64,000 nt of DNA from Penelope pileata (Eukaryota > Chordata > Aves > Galliformes > Cracidae): positions 114,942-178,941 of the forward strand of contig WBMW01003135.1 of NCBI GenBank assembly GCA_013396635.1, written 5' to 3'. The notes under the pieces are model-generated. The model had not been told where the DNA came from. It saw nothing but the letters and a program-made list of their open reading frames with translations, and made no database searches. Of the stretch, positions 48,901-60,794 are shown piece by piece (position 1 is the stretch's first letter; every line of letters starts with the position of its first letter). Position numbers and translations under genes: made by a program.

Positions 48901-50835
48901 GTATATACATTATAATCTCTGTAGGTTTGGTAGTCAACCCAGAGAACTGTTGTATTTTTAGTTTTGTTACTGTTGTATATTCTGACTATTTTGTAGCAAA
49001 TTCTTTCAGGAGGAGAATGAATTGTGTATATACGCATGTCCTGATTTGGCTTTAGAAAAATCCTTGGGTTTCTTGTATGATCTGTGTATACTTGTCTCAT
49101 CTGAGATAGAGAAATGGGTAAATGGGACTCAGACCTGGGAGCTCAGCCCGGGGAGATGGTGAACTTTACACCAATAATGCAATTCATTTTGCTGAGGAGA
49201 GAGAACTTGTATGGAATGAAATGAGGGACAGAAATTTTGTTTCTCGGATACAACCCACATATAAAAATGTGTAATATGTGCATCTTAACATCATTTTCAC
49301 AGTGGGGAGATTTTGAAAAAATAATTTCCTTAATGAAATCTTCACACTTTCATAACGAGATTTATTAAATTTAAATATAATGCAAGTGTAAATTACTTGA
49401 ATTTTATATTCTCAAAAGCAGTTAATCAAAAATCCGTTATTAATTTTCTCCTGCTCTTCTCATTCAGACGCGCATAAGCTGCAAGGAAATATATGAGTGT
49501 TATCAGTGTTTCAAAAGTTGATAATATAGTGTACATGATTGTTCACATAGCATGAGTACAAGGAAGGCAGCAGTAAATTCACAGAGAGAATAGCATACCT
49601 GTTTTTATTTGTGTGCTAGTCTGATCGATTAGATAGATGGTTTGTGGGAAGCAAGCTCAGGTCTTAATTTTTTTTGAACACCACAATATGTTCCCGGAAG
49701 TGGTTATTTGAGACTGCACAAATCAGATCTTGAATCGTATTTTTTAATTACCTTTTCATCATAATTTCTGATTGCCTGTTCTACTATACTACATTATTTT
49801 ACGGAGTGTTGGAAAGCGCTATATCTGGTTTGAAGAAAGGCCCTTCAAGGCTCTTAAAATAATTATTTCTTTGTTTCCCACTTTCAACAGTAGAGAATTA
49901 AGTGCACGTATAATTCCTGTCTTCGGTGTAGCACAAGAGTGTGGTTTGTTGGTGCATTAACACATGCTGTTTTTATGTGTGTATACACCTCTGTGTGAAT
50001 TTACACAATGTTTGTTTTGCTTCTGAGGTATGTTGACAGATTTGCATGTCTTTTACATGCACTTGTAAATCATTTCTGGTGTGAAGGGGTTTTGATTTAG
50101 GTTCATTTAAAAATAATAAAAATAACTTGTTGCTAAAATGAATATAATTTTTCATTAAAATAATTTATACGTTAAAAATGAATGGACTCCAACCAGAAAG
50201 ACTACAGGCAAGGTATATGAATGTTGATATTGCAGGAAAGTAAGTAAGACAGTGATTTCACATTATGAGGAGTCTGACAGCAATCCTGACTTGAGATATT
50301 CCTGCCTTCCAACCAGTGATTCTCACAGAGCTACTGTGTCATGCCTGCAGTAGAGCTGACACTATTGAATCATACTGTAATCTAGAAAAACATAGAGTGT
50401 GTGTGAAGTGTATGCATATGTTTATTTTAATCTTGGATCAGAAAATCATGCAAGCTGCAAACAGTTCTGGCCCAACTGAAAGAAGTATCTTGGATTTAGG
50501 AAGGAGCTACCAGAAAATGGAAGGTGAAGAACGCTGTAATCAATATGAAGAGAAACTATGCTGTCTAAATCCCACTTTGCACCCTTGTTCAGATGGGCAA
50601 CCTAAAGTCCCATTGAAAACAATGGCTCTCACAGGGCATTGAAAGCTACTGACCATGACATTGCAGATTCAAGATAGGCAGTTCAAGATCGATCATCATT
50701 GCACACCACATTGTTTAGTCTAACACACACCTTATCTTCACATAAGGGTTTGCCTTTAGTTTGCTTGTTTCTTTTCTAACCTTTTCAAAATAAAAAAACA
50801 AAGATGCAATACCTCTTTGAGTAGTCCTAGACTGA
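42991..50835. other. No gene recognised; polypyrimidine tract
   Basis: About 7.8 kb of AT-rich DNA. A strong pyrimidine-rich tract at 45,563-45,649 (ccttcc/ctcctt words) could form triplex DNA, and a T-run lies at 45,786-45,803. Open frames are 129 codons or shorter (43,581-43,970 minus is the longest) and unrecognised. Old CR1 sequence may extend a little past 42,991. Confidence 0.45.
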
Positions 50836-51808
50836 TTGCTACAGCAATGTCTGAAGAAAGGCCTTTCTCCTGGAATAGAGGTGGGTGGCAAACTAATCTG
50901 CACAAGGTGTGCCGAGGTGGAGGACCTCTTGCGACAGGTGACTGAGCTACAGGATATGGTCAAGAGGCTACGTAGTATCAGGGATGCAGAAATGAAGATA
51001 GATAGCTGGATTCGAGTGCAGCCTGTGCTGCGCTTGAGCTTGTGGCTAATCAGCCCCAAACTCCCCCACTGGCACATCCATTTAGAGCAGAAGCCAACAG
51101 TGGTGAGAAATGGCAAATTGCCAAGACAAGGTCTGGCAGGAGGAAGAAACCTCCCTCAAAGCCTGAGGTGCCACTGCAGAACTGCTTCATGGCTCTTCAG
51201 GGAGGGGAGGGAAAAGAATCTGTAACAGATAAGACCTCAGACCTGAGTAAGACAGCCAGACCAGCTCCCTGTTGCATAACGTCTTCTGCAACTAAGAAAA
51301 AATGACAGGTGATAGGTATGGGTGTCTCTCTTCTGGGTACAGAGGCACCCATTTGTCATCCTGACCCACTATCTAGAGAGGTCTGCTGCTTTCTTGGACC
51401 CCACATCAGGGATGTGGCAAAGAGATTGCCAGACCTTGTATGACCCAGTGATTACTATCCGCTGCTGCTGTTTCACGTAGGCACCAGTGACACAGCAGTA
51501 AGCAATCTGAAGAATATCAAGAGGGACTACAAGGAACTGGGAGCAGTGGTGAAGGACTCTGGAGTGCAGGTAGTCTTTTCATCAATCCTCCCAGTTAAAG
51601 GGAAGGGGAGGGAAAGAGAGGAAAAAATTGGGAAAATCAATAAATGGTTGAGGGAGTGGTGTCATAGACAAGGCTTTGGCTATTTGTATTGTGGGACTTG
51701 CTTTGAGAAATCTGGTCTTCTAGGGGTTGATGGGGTCCAACTTTCAGAGAAGGGGAAGGACATCTTTGACAACAAACTTTCCGACTTAGTCAGGAAGGCT
51801 TTAAACTA
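50836..51808 (+). pseudogene. CR1 ORF1 remnant (zinc-finger-like, coiled coil, esterase)
   Basis: CR1 ORF1 encodes an RNA-binding/chaperone-type protein with an SGNH esterase domain. Here the first part reads ICTRCAEVEDLLRQVTELQD then MVKRLRSIRDAE: a C-x2-C pair and a leucine-rich coiled coil. A frameshift near 51,030 leads to a basic, Pro-rich linker in the frame of 51,042-51,305. After in-frame stops at 51,303-51,305 and 51,441-51,443 (both plausible CGA or AGA to TGA changes) the esterase part ends ...LSDLVRKALN. The nucleophile block GDSL reads GVSL, the GxND block reads GTSD, and the C-terminal D-x-x-H reads DGVQ, so the catalytic residues are degraded. Confidence 0.85.
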
Positions 51809-51959
51809 AAGTTGCTGGGGGAGGGGATCCTCAATCCATCTCACTTTGAGACTGATTACACTAATGGATGCTCTAGGCCTGGAGTAGGAACACAGGCCAG
51901 GAAGAGAGCACCTGAAGTGAAGGACAAGGGAGCTCCAATTGGTAAATCAGACTCAGTGG

Positions 51960-52650
51960 AAGCCCGACTTAAATGCCTGTACACTAATGCACAGAGCATG
52001 GGGAAGAAACAGGCAGAGCTACAGGTGTGTGCCTGCTTGCAGGGCTGTGATGTCATTGACGTCACTGAGACAAGGTGGGATGGCTCTCATGACTGAAGCA
52101 TGGGAATAGATGGGTATAAACTGTATAAACTTTAGGAAAGACAAGCAGGGGAAAAGGGGAGTGAGTGTTGTCCTCTATATCAGTGACCAGCTCCAGTTCA
52201 TGGAGCTCCTCCTGGGTATGGATGAGGAGCTGCCAGAGAGCTTATGGGTCAGGGTTAAAGGGAAGGTGAGGGAAGGAGACATTGTAGTGGGGAGAACCTA
52301 GTGGGGAGACCCTGTAGCAGGCACTACAGGCCACCTGACCAGGAAGACTGAGTGGATGAGGCCTTCTACAAACAAATAGAAACAGTTTCACGTTCACAAG
52401 CTATGGTCCTCATGGGAGACTTCAACTACCCCAATATCTGCTGGGAGGACAACACAGCAGGGCATCAGCAGGGTCCTGGAATGCATTGATGATAACTTCC
52501 TCTTCCAAGTGGTACAGGAGCCCATGAGAAAAGGTGCTATGCTGGACCTGGTCCTCACCAGTAAGGGAGGGCTGGTGAGTAACACGAAGCTCAAGGGCAG
52601 CCTTGACTGCAGCAACCATGAAATGATGAAGTTCAAGATCCTTAGGGCAT
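51960..52650 (+). pseudogene. CR1 ORF2 remnant, endonuclease domain
   Basis: The domain is the APE-like endonuclease that nicks target DNA for CR1 insertion. Ordered motifs are visible: LKCLYTNAQSMGKKQAELQV (from 51,969), VIDVTETRWD with the catalytic Glu, ESLWVRVKGKVREGDIVVG (to 52,295), GDFN at 52,415-52,426, LDLVLTSKGGLVS (from 52,542) and the SDH box. The SDH box reads SNH: its Asp codon is Asn at 52,614-52,616. Stops near 52,096 and 52,301 and frameshifts between blocks confirm decay. Confidence 0.88.
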
Positions 52651-53758
52651 CAAAGAGAGTGTGCAGCAAACTCACTACTCTGGACTTCAAGAAAGCAGGC
52701 TTTGACCTCTTCAGGGATCTGCTTGGCAGGGTGTTACGGAATAAAGCCTTGGAGGGAAGAGGGGCCCAAGGAAGATGGTCACTCTTCAAGGACCATCTCC
52801 TCCAAGCCCAGGAACAGTGTACCTCAAAAAAGAGGAAGGTGGGCAAGAATGCCAGGAGGCCTCCATGGATGAATAAGGAGCTCCTGGGCCTACAGGGATG
52901 CAAAAAGAAAGTCTATAGGGAGTGGAAGCAAGAACAGGTTAGTTGGGAAGAATACAAAGAGGCTGTCGGAGCAGCCAGGGACCTGGTTAGGAAAGTCTTC
53001 ACCGGCAAGGGCTCTAGCCGCATCACCCAAGTTGCAGAAAGAGAAGGTAAGAACTGGGAGATGGATGATCTGCCCACTCTAAGTGAAGATTGGGTCTGAG
53101 ACCTTCTAAAGAACCTGAAGGCATACAAATCCATGGGACTTGATGAGATTCATCTATGGGTCCTGAGGGAACTGGTGGTTGAAGTTGCTAAGCCACTATC
53201 CATCATATTTGAAAGGTCATGGCAATCTGGTGAAGTTCCCACTGACTGGTAAAGGGGGAACATAACCCCCATTTTCAAGAAGGGGAAAAAAGAAGATCCT
53301 GGAAACTACAGGCCGATCAGTCTCACCTTTGTGCCTGACAAGATCATGGAGCAGACCCTCCTGAAGGCTCTACTAAGGCACATGGAAAATCAAGACAAGG
53401 TGATTGGTGGTAACCAACATGGCTTCACCAAGGGCAAATCATGCCTGACAAACCTGTTGGAGTCACAGCATCAGTGGATAAAGGAAGAAAAAGTGACGTC
53501 GTCTACCTGGACTTCTGCAAAGCATTTGGCACTGTCCTGCATGACATCTTGGTCAATAAATTGGATAAATATGGATTTGACGGATGAACTACACACTGGA
53601 TAAGGAATTGGCTGAATGGCCGCTCTCAGTTGCAGACAATGGCTCAATGTCCCAATGGAGACCAGTGATGAGTGGTGTTCCTCAGGGATCAGTACTGGGA
53701 CCAATGCTGTTTAACATCTTTGTTGGTGACATGGACAGTGGGATCGAGTGCACCCTCA
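52651..53758 (+). pseudogene. CR1 ORF2 remnant, reverse transcriptase 5' half
   Basis: After the linker (LTTLDFKKAGFDLFRDLLGR, then WSLFKDHLLQAQEQC) come the RT landmarks KSMGLDEIH, SGEVPTDW, PGNYRPISLT (about 53,300), QHGFTKGKSCLTNL, motif A YLDFCKAFGTV (Asp at 53,510-53,512; the second Asp of KAFDT is Gly) and motif B SGVPQGSVLGPMLFNIF (from 53,671). The frame is broken by stops and frameshifts, for example at 53,097 and in the motif A to B interval. It stops at a 60-N gap just where motif C (FADD) should follow. Confidence 0.9.
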
Positions 53759-53818
53759 NNNNNNNNNNNNNNNNNNNNNNNNNNNNNNNNNNNNNNNNNN
53801 NNNNNNNNNNNNNNNNNN
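53759..53818. other. Assembly gap, 60 N
   Basis: Sixty N lie between ECTL (end of RT motif B region) and REVILPLYSAL. In CR1 ORF2 these two points are separated by roughly 110-120 residues (my estimate from the family layout), so the real missing length is probably about 340 bp unless the copy is deleted. Confidence 0.95.
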
Positions 53819-54228
53819 AGAGGGAGGTGATTCTGCCCCTCTACTCTGCTCTTGCGGGACCCTACCTGGAGTACTGCGCCCAATTCTGGGGCCTCCAACA
53901 CAAGAAGGATGTTGAGCTGTTGGAGCAGGTCCAGAGAAGGGCCATGAAGATGATCAGAGGGCTGGAGCACTTCTGCTGTGAAGAAAGGCTGAGAGAGTTG
54001 AGAATGTTCAACCTGGAGAAGAGAAGGCTTTGGGGCCACCTTACAGCAGTCTTCCAGTACCTGAAGGGGGTCTGCAGGAAAGTTGAGGAAGGACTTTTTA
54101 CAAGAGCATATAATGATAGGATGAGGGGTAATGGCAACAAACTAGAAGAGGGTAGAACAGGTTGCCCAGAGAAGTTTTGGGCACCCCCTCCCTGGAAATG
54201 TTCAGGGCCAGGCTGGATGGGGCTTTGA
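53819..54228 (+). pseudogene. CR1 ORF2 remnant, C-terminal part
   Basis: Reads REVILPLYSALAGPYLEYCA, QFWGLQHKKDVELLEQVQRR, MIRGLEHFCCEERLRELRMF and NLEKRRLWGHL in one open frame. This is the conserved C-terminal region of CR1 ORF2, after the RT fingers and palm. The usual RLDIRKNFF and VRHWNRLPREVVD parts are mostly missing, and 'gaggttgcccagagaagttttggg' follows soon after, so an internal deletion of around 60-80 bp is likely near 54,150. Confidence 0.88.
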
Positions 54229-54338
54229 ATAACCAGGTCTAGTGGGAGGTGTCCTTGCCCATAGCCGGGGGGTTGGAACAAGATGATCTCTAAGGTCCCT
54301 TCCAAACCAAACCGTTCTGAGTGTGTGATTCTATGAAA

Positions 54339-55385
54339 TGGCTGTGGAGGGGTTTTGACATGAAGCCATTGTCTAAGATTAGGAAGAGTTTCTCTTTTGA
54401 TCTGCATAGAAAAGATATGTGCCTGACTTTATTGGTCATACTGGCATAAAAGGGACTTCTAGAGCGCAAGTTCTGACCTGTAATGGTTGTGCATGTCCTT
54501 TTACCCTGAACGCAGTCAGTATTATTTATGTTCTGTGCCACAATTTTATTCTGGAGTTTGAACGCAAATTACTTTTTAAATTTCTTCTGCTAGACAGGCT
54601 GTATTATTGCCATTATATCCAGAACGATTTTCCTTTGAAGAGTTGACTTTAAGTCACCACAAATTATCTAAAAGCTAATGTCTTCCATTATTGATTACCA
54701 TGTGTATCTGAACATGGTATAAATGCAGTACTTTCCTGGAGTTCTGGACTGTATCATCTGAGTTTCTTAGTGTCTTTGGAGGCATTTTTTTTATTTGACC
54801 TAAGAAGACAAAAGGGGAACTAGAAGAGTGGTCGGAAATAAATACTTGGAGTCTGTACTTTTTCATCTTCATTACGAGTCAAGAGGAAATTTTGAACACG
54901 TTTGAAAAAGAATAGAATGTTTGTTGTGGTTATTCTGTAAACATTGTTTGCCTTCCTCTTTCCTCTTTATGATTATTTTTGGAATGGTGTTTCGTATGAG
55001 AATAGGGAAAGATTATTTCGTCATCCAGCTTAGTAGTTAATGGCAGATATCACAGCACTTCTTACTGTGTCAGACAATGTCTGTTGGCACAAGTTTTAGA
55101 ATGTTGCCTGGGAAAGAATATGTTTTCTCCATTTACATTAAATTATTCTCTCAGCTGTAAAACTGAATTTTAGGAAATCAGATGGAAAGTATGCATAGAG
55201 GCATATACTTAATTACATTTGCAGTGATATATTCACTAGATAAATATTGAACATCAAAAGTGAAGTATCAAGATTGCAAAATTTGTAAGAACTGCTATTT
55301 CATTCTTAATTCAGCTTGCTTGTATATACACAGTACACGATAGAGTTATAATTATTTACTATTTATTTATGTGATATTTCTATGT
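54339..55385. other. No gene recognised
   Basis: AT-rich DNA between the long CR1 and the mariner. Open frames are 83 codons or shorter and unrecognised. Confidence 0.5.
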
Positions 55386-55932
55386 AGGTTGTTCCAAAAG
55401 TAGTGCCCCTTATTTATTTCCGTGGAAACTAAAACAGATACAAAGAGTACAATAACACTAATTGATAGAGAAAATTATCAGCTACAAAACATGGTTTTTT
55501 CAATGTAGTCACCACCATTAGCTATGCATTTTCACCAGCAATGAACAAGAGCCTGCATGCCCTTCTCACAAAAATTTGCACCAGTGGAGATGGCACACTG
55601 CCACTGTCACCACAGCTGAAATTTACTACCCACCATCCCACTGTGCTCACATCCACTGTTTAGCCTCCATAAATGTTCAGCAAGCATTGGTTAAGGTCAA
55701 CGGGTGCTATTTTTTCCGTATGGAGGAATTAAATTCCACACCTTTGCTTCATCTGCACTTCCATGTCAGATGCCATTTTGTCAGACTGCCCCTCTGCTGC
55801 CATCTGTCATATGACAACAACATGTAATGGACTGTTGGCAGGAAGGTTCAACCTCTACTACCATCCTACCAACACCCGCCTCTGATGTTGTGGGCCAACA
55901 TGAGAGGAGGCATTACTTTCAGAGCAGCTTTC
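55386..55932 (-). mobile_element. Short mariner (Galluhop-type) copy
   Basis: The left end, ggttgttccaaaagtagtgcc (from 55,388), is the approximate inverted repeat of the right end, ggaggcattactttcagagcagc (about 55,907-55,930). A TA precedes the left end, as expected for mariner; the right TA is not clear. Minus-strand reading gives remnants of a mariner transposase N-terminus (IEFLHTEKIAPVDLNQCLLN, then IYGG, TVDVSTVGWWVVNFS) joined to a C-terminal bit (SPLVQIF, CRLLFIAGENA). At about 545 bp it is an internally deleted, non-autonomous copy of the chicken Mariner1_GG/Galluhop kind. Family name is from memory of its consensus ends. Confidence 0.85.
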
Positions 55933-56295
55933 ATATCTCTTCTTCAGGTACAGAATACAAGTTGCGTTACTCATGAACAACTATTCCACATATCAACACC
56001 ATTACATAATATATGGTAAAATTCTTATTTTGAATATAGCTATGAAAATATTACAATAATTCTTTAGGAGTCTTTGGTTGGTTAATATAAAATATCATTA
56101 CAAAACTACTGAGGCCAAGGAGGCAGTATTATTTTTATTTTAAAGGTCATAGAGCAGATAAAAATTGGACGCTCCATGTTTGTGGAATTTAGAGACTTTT
56201 GAGAACTTATTTTTCTGAGGACTTAGCATTAGAAGGCACTGTATATATTCAAATATAAACCTGAAGCATAAATAGCAGCTCTAAATTCTCATCTG
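55933..56295. other. Spacer between mariner and CR1
   Basis: AT-rich DNA of about 360 bases with no recognised feature. Confidence 0.5.
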
Positions 56296-57017
56296 CATGC
56301 ATCAGTACAGGTTGGGGGATGCCCTGCTGGAGAGGAGCTCTGCAGAGAAGGACCTGAGTGTTCTGGTGGAAAACAGGTTGGCCATGAGCCAGCAGTGTGC
56401 TCTGGTGGCTGAGAAGGCCAACAGTATCCTGGGGTGCATTAAAAAGAGCATTGCCAGCAGGTAGAGGGAGGTGATCCTCCCCCTCTACTCTGCCCTCGTC
56501 AGGCCTCACCTACAGTTCTGTGTCCAGTTCTGGGCTCCCCACTACAAAAAAGACAGGGACCTCCTGGAAAGACTCCAGCGGAGGACAACAAAGATGCCTG
56601 GAACATCTCCCTTATGAGAAAAAGCTGATCAAAATGGGTCTGTTCAGCCTGGAGAAGAGAAGATCGAGAGGAGAACTTATCAATGTTCATAAATATCTAA
56701 AGTGTGGGAATCAAAGGGATGAGACCAGACTCTTTTCAGTGGTGTGTGGTGACAGGACAAGGGGAAACAGCCACAAACTGGAACATAGGTAGTTCCACAC
56801 AAATACGTGTAAGAACTTCACAGTGCAGGTGACAGAGCACTGGAACAGGCTGCCCAGGGAGGCTGTGGAGTCTCCTTCTCTGGAGATATTCAAGACCCGT
56901 CTGGATGCCTACCTGTGTCACCTAATGTAGGGAGCCTGCTTTGGCAGGAGGGTTGGACTCGATGATCTCTGAAGGTCCCTTCCAACCCCTGCAATTCTGT
57001 GATTCTGTGATCTCCTC
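56296..57017 (+). mobile_element. CR1 LINE fragment (ORF2 C-terminal half plus 3' end)
   Basis: Starts inside ORF2 at MHQYRLGDALLERSSAEKDL (56,297 onward), then VLVENRLAMSQQCALVAEKA, a stop replacing Arg at 56,463-56,465, and REVILPLYSALVRPHLQFCV. After a frameshift near 56,590 it continues LEHLPYEKKLIKMGLFSLEK and RLFSVVCGDRTRGNSHKLEH. The 3' end has gcactggaacaggctgcccagggaggctgtgg, ggagggttggactcgatgatct and tcccttccaacccctgc, ending ttctgtgattctgtgat. It is the same subfamily as 41,553-42,089. Confidence 0.93.
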
Positions 57018-60000
57018 TTAAGTATTCTGAAGATGAAGACATTGTTGGAAATAGTTTAGATATGACTAAATAACCCCTTTGTCTGGATTTTCAGTAATAG
57101 TTTATGATACAGGCATGAAGCTGAAAAGAATCGGTGTTTGGATATGGAAACAACTAAAGGTGAAATCAAAGCTTAATGTTGAGTGTATTTAAATTAGAAT
57201 GATGAAATCATTTGGGAGAAATTATTCCTGAGATTTCAAACCCCAAATTTTTATTGTCTGTCAAGTAAATACTTTGAATATTATCAAAGACAGTATCTGT
57301 TATTTGAAAAACTAAGTGGTGAGTGGTTTACTACAGTCTGACTTCAATTATATGCTAAGCTTTAGAACACATTTTGAAGGAAAAAGGGATTAAAAACTGG
57401 GCAGTAAGGGGACAGTGGATTAAAATTAAATACTAATCTACCAAATGTTGAGTATGCCACACTAATCTGATTAATTCTTTGATAACAGAATTCCCAAACA
57501 AAAACAATCCAAATCACTTTTGTCAGCATTAAGTGAAACATTTCAGGGGAAGCACACGAAAAAGATATTAATTTGAGAAGATTAAGTCCCTCAAAACACA
57601 AGTTCTGTAGTAACAGCAGCTTGTTTCCTGTTTTCTTCTGCTGCAGGTTTCTTTTTTAGGAGGAAGCAACTGATTCCTGATGAGTCTGAATCTCTGTTCT
57701 TTCTGCCATATTCTGAAGAAAACATTAAATCTTGTTCTCTTCCTCTCTTCCTTATTCTGAGTACTGGGAGCATTCAGGAAATACCACCATTGAAGTCCTG
57801 TTCCTCAACTTGTTTTATAGGAATTAATATTTTTCCTCCGTCTCCAGTTCAGCTGCACATCTTTCTTAGCATTATACGTTACTTGCATTATTCAGGTAAT
57901 ACAGCATTCAATTAAATTAATCAACTCTGAGATTAAAAATGGTTCAAAATGCTGGGGAAAGTTCATCTACATCTGTAGCTGGTGTTATCTTGGACGTTAT
58001 CATCTGGTGAAATGGCATCTTGTTTGTGGGAAATGACAAAGGGAAAAAGAAAGGATCAAAACAAATTGATTTCTAGGGTGCCCTCAGAAATCTAAGAAGA
58101 ACTATATATATGTGCATAAGAGTATGCATAAGAGTTTTCTAACCACCTTATGTCCAAAAAACACTGCTTCAGTCTTCTTTTGATCCTTAGATTAGGAAGG
58201 ATGATCTTTAAGAGGAAAAGGAAATGTTCTTTCTCTGTACTTTTCTTCTAACATGCAGAGACAGCAAATCTCCATCCGTCTTTTTGTATCTTGCAAGAAA
58301 GTATTAACATAATATTGACCATGGGTCTTCTCTTTACTTCATGAATATTCTTAGAAACTTTTTGTTAGTGATATCATTTTATTGCTGCAAGAACGTCTGA
58401 GATGTTACTACAGTTTGCATGGGATTGTGATTACATATTAAAGGGAACAAACTGAAAAAAGGCCTGAAGGATGAAGGGGGAGCTTACTACTTGAGCAAAG
58501 GTCAGAAAAACAACCATATAGAGAGAATGGAATTATATCACTAAAAGGTAAGATGATTTGTATTCAGCTTATTTTTTAATAAACCTTGATCCATTTTAGA
58601 TGTTGAAATAAAAATATGATTCTCTATTGCCTTTGCTGAGCTTTAGTAACTGAATAGTGACAATAATCCTATCACCTTTCATGTCAATATTACGAGTGCT
58701 GCCTACAGACTGTTTGTAAGTATTGATCAGTACTGATGAACAGTATCTGCCTTTCTGTCATTCTTTACATAAATCGTACATATCATATGTAAAAACATTT
58801 TGCCTAAGCTGCTCTAAACCATTTATACAACTTAGATATTCTGCATTGATAGACAGACAGATATTTTTCAACTGTTTCCACCACTGATGCTTGCAAAGCA
58901 GTGCAAATATTGCATGTGCATTCCTGATTTTAACATATTCTGTTGGGAATCCATGAGTAGTAGGTAGGAGTCTGTGGGGCTTCATCTGGTGAGAACTTAT
59001 GGGCTGATGAAAAACTTTATTTTCATTCAAGAGTTAAACTTGCTTCCCATTTTCCACCAGGAAGAAGATACAACTCTTCTACTAATCCTTTGCTTCCTCA
59101 GAGTTCTAGTGTTTTCTTTTTTTCTTCTTTTTTTGTGGGATTTTTTTTTCTTTTTTTTTGTTGTTGGGGGTATGAGGAAAATAAAGTGATGAAAACTTGG
59201 GGAAAACAGCAATGGAGAGGACAGAGATGGGAAGAGACAGCTAGGACAGAGACTAGATGAGAGGTAAGTAAAATATAGCTTGGATCAGCATGGGCACTTT
59301 CAAAAGATGGCCAGACATCAATCGTGGTAGTGAATATAACATTAAAACTTGTTTAGATAAGTCCAAAAGGACAATTAAGAAGTGTGGATTTTGCACAGCC
59401 TTTTGTGGGGTGAATATCCTGTTTTAGTTTTGAGGTGTTTATGCTCCTGTCTGCTCAAGGGTGAGCAGACCCCGTTTGGATATGTCTGTCCTGTTCGCCG
59501 TACAAAGGGAGCTCATAAGATGGGTTGTCATTTTGCTTTCCTGTGTTCAGAAGCTCATGTAGCCGCACATTGTTATGCTCCTGGTTTAACTTTTCTTAAC
59601 TTAACACTTGCCCTTGTTTAATTTTAATCATAGTGTTCAGCACTGTTTGCAAACATGAAGCGGTTATGTCTTCTGTCCTCTTAAAAGTGAGAATGTCATT
59701 ATGACCGCAGGTCACTTTGGGCTGCCTGTCACCTGTAGCTGTGGAAATGAGCTACGGGAGTTGACTGGATTTAGCAGGGGCCTCAGAAGCTGAGTCTATA
59801 TTGCTCTTTTGTTTGCGACATTGTTTCTGACCTTTATGATTATATGCAACTTTTGTTAAATGTTTTAACTACTGGTAATAATCACTTGGAAGTAATGGCA
59901 ACTTTTAAACCCTTCTGGGAAGATTTGTTTACACTTTCTTTTACACTTTTATACCTTATACTTTCTTTAGAGAGGATTCCCTTTGGAAAATGGCTCAGAA

Positions 60001-60421
60001 CTTTGTGGGAACATGTCTATTTTCAACAAAATAAGAAAGTAGAGGGAAGACTCTTCCCGTGCTCCAAGGAGAGTAAAGGTTACAAGCGTATATCTGCAAG
60101 AGTGAATTCTATGGTTGTTATAGAGGCTTCATGGCACATTTCTCTAGTTCGAGATCTCTTTTATTGATTAACTACTTAAAAATACATTGTATATGTTTGC
60201 TGAATCTTGCCCATATATTTGACATTTTAGAAATGCTGCTCTACTACAGATTTTCATCAATGGGTGTAGAACATTCATGAACTACTTAAGTAGCTGCAGT
60301 CAACTTATACCTCACTGTCCTAGAATTCATGAGATCAAATACATTTGATTTCATATCAGAAACTGAAGTGAGGTTAAGCAAGCACAATCTGATTCAAGCG
60401 AACTCCAAGAAGGAAAAAACA
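57018..60421. other. No gene recognised; T-rich tract
   Basis: AT-rich, with a T-rich tract at 59,110-59,165. The 107-codon frame at 59,844-60,167 and others are unrecognised. Confidence 0.45.
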
Positions 60422-60640
60422 GCTACCCTGTGTCAGGCCAAATGTTTATGTAGCCAAATGTCCTGCCTCCAAAAGTGATTGAAGTGGATGTATAGTTAAG
60501 AACATAATAGACTGTTTGTTGTGACATTTACCCAAGAATATTCCCCCCATATTCATCAGTCTGCAGCTCAGAGGATTTCTGAGTTAGTGGTAGTATCCTT
60601 CTCTTGTGGTGTATTACTGGGAGTGCGAATAAGGGATGGC
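60422..60640 (+). mobile_element. Possible old CR1/L3-like retroposon fragment
   Basis: The run ccctgtgtcaggccaaatg, then tagccaaatgtcctgcctcc, then ttaagaacataatagactg and ttcatcagtctgcagctcagag resembles, in order, the 3' region of an old amniote retroposon (consensus style gtcagaccaaaggtccatctagccc...ctgtctcc...gcagctcaag). The match is from memory and diverged, so the family name and limits are uncertain. Confidence 0.35.
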
Positions 60641-60794
60641 CTGGGAGACATACGAGATAAGGAATGGCTAGATGCCAAGAGTTAGTTATTGGTAGTTAAG
60701 AAGATGGCAGAACTGTCCAATTTTGAAATGAAGAAAAAGATATCAGCCCAAAACATGGTTGCAAGAGAATCAAGTTTTGTTGCCAGGTTTGTAC

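Larger units (their letters stand above)
50836..54338 (+). mobile_element. Long CR1 LINE copy with ORF1 and ORF2 remnants
   Basis: The most complete CR1 in the window: ORF1 coiled-coil and esterase-like parts (50,836-51,808), ORF2 endonuclease (from about 51,960), reverse transcriptase (to the 60-N gap and beyond), and a 3' end with ccaggtctagtgggaggtgtccttgccc, ggttggaacaagatgatct, ccttccaaaccaaacc and gtgattctatg. The GC-rich 5' UTR of full CR1 is not seen, so it is 5' truncated near or just before ORF1. Many stops and frameshifts make it inactive. Its tail type matches the tails at 31.1 and 60.8 kb. Confidence 0.93.
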
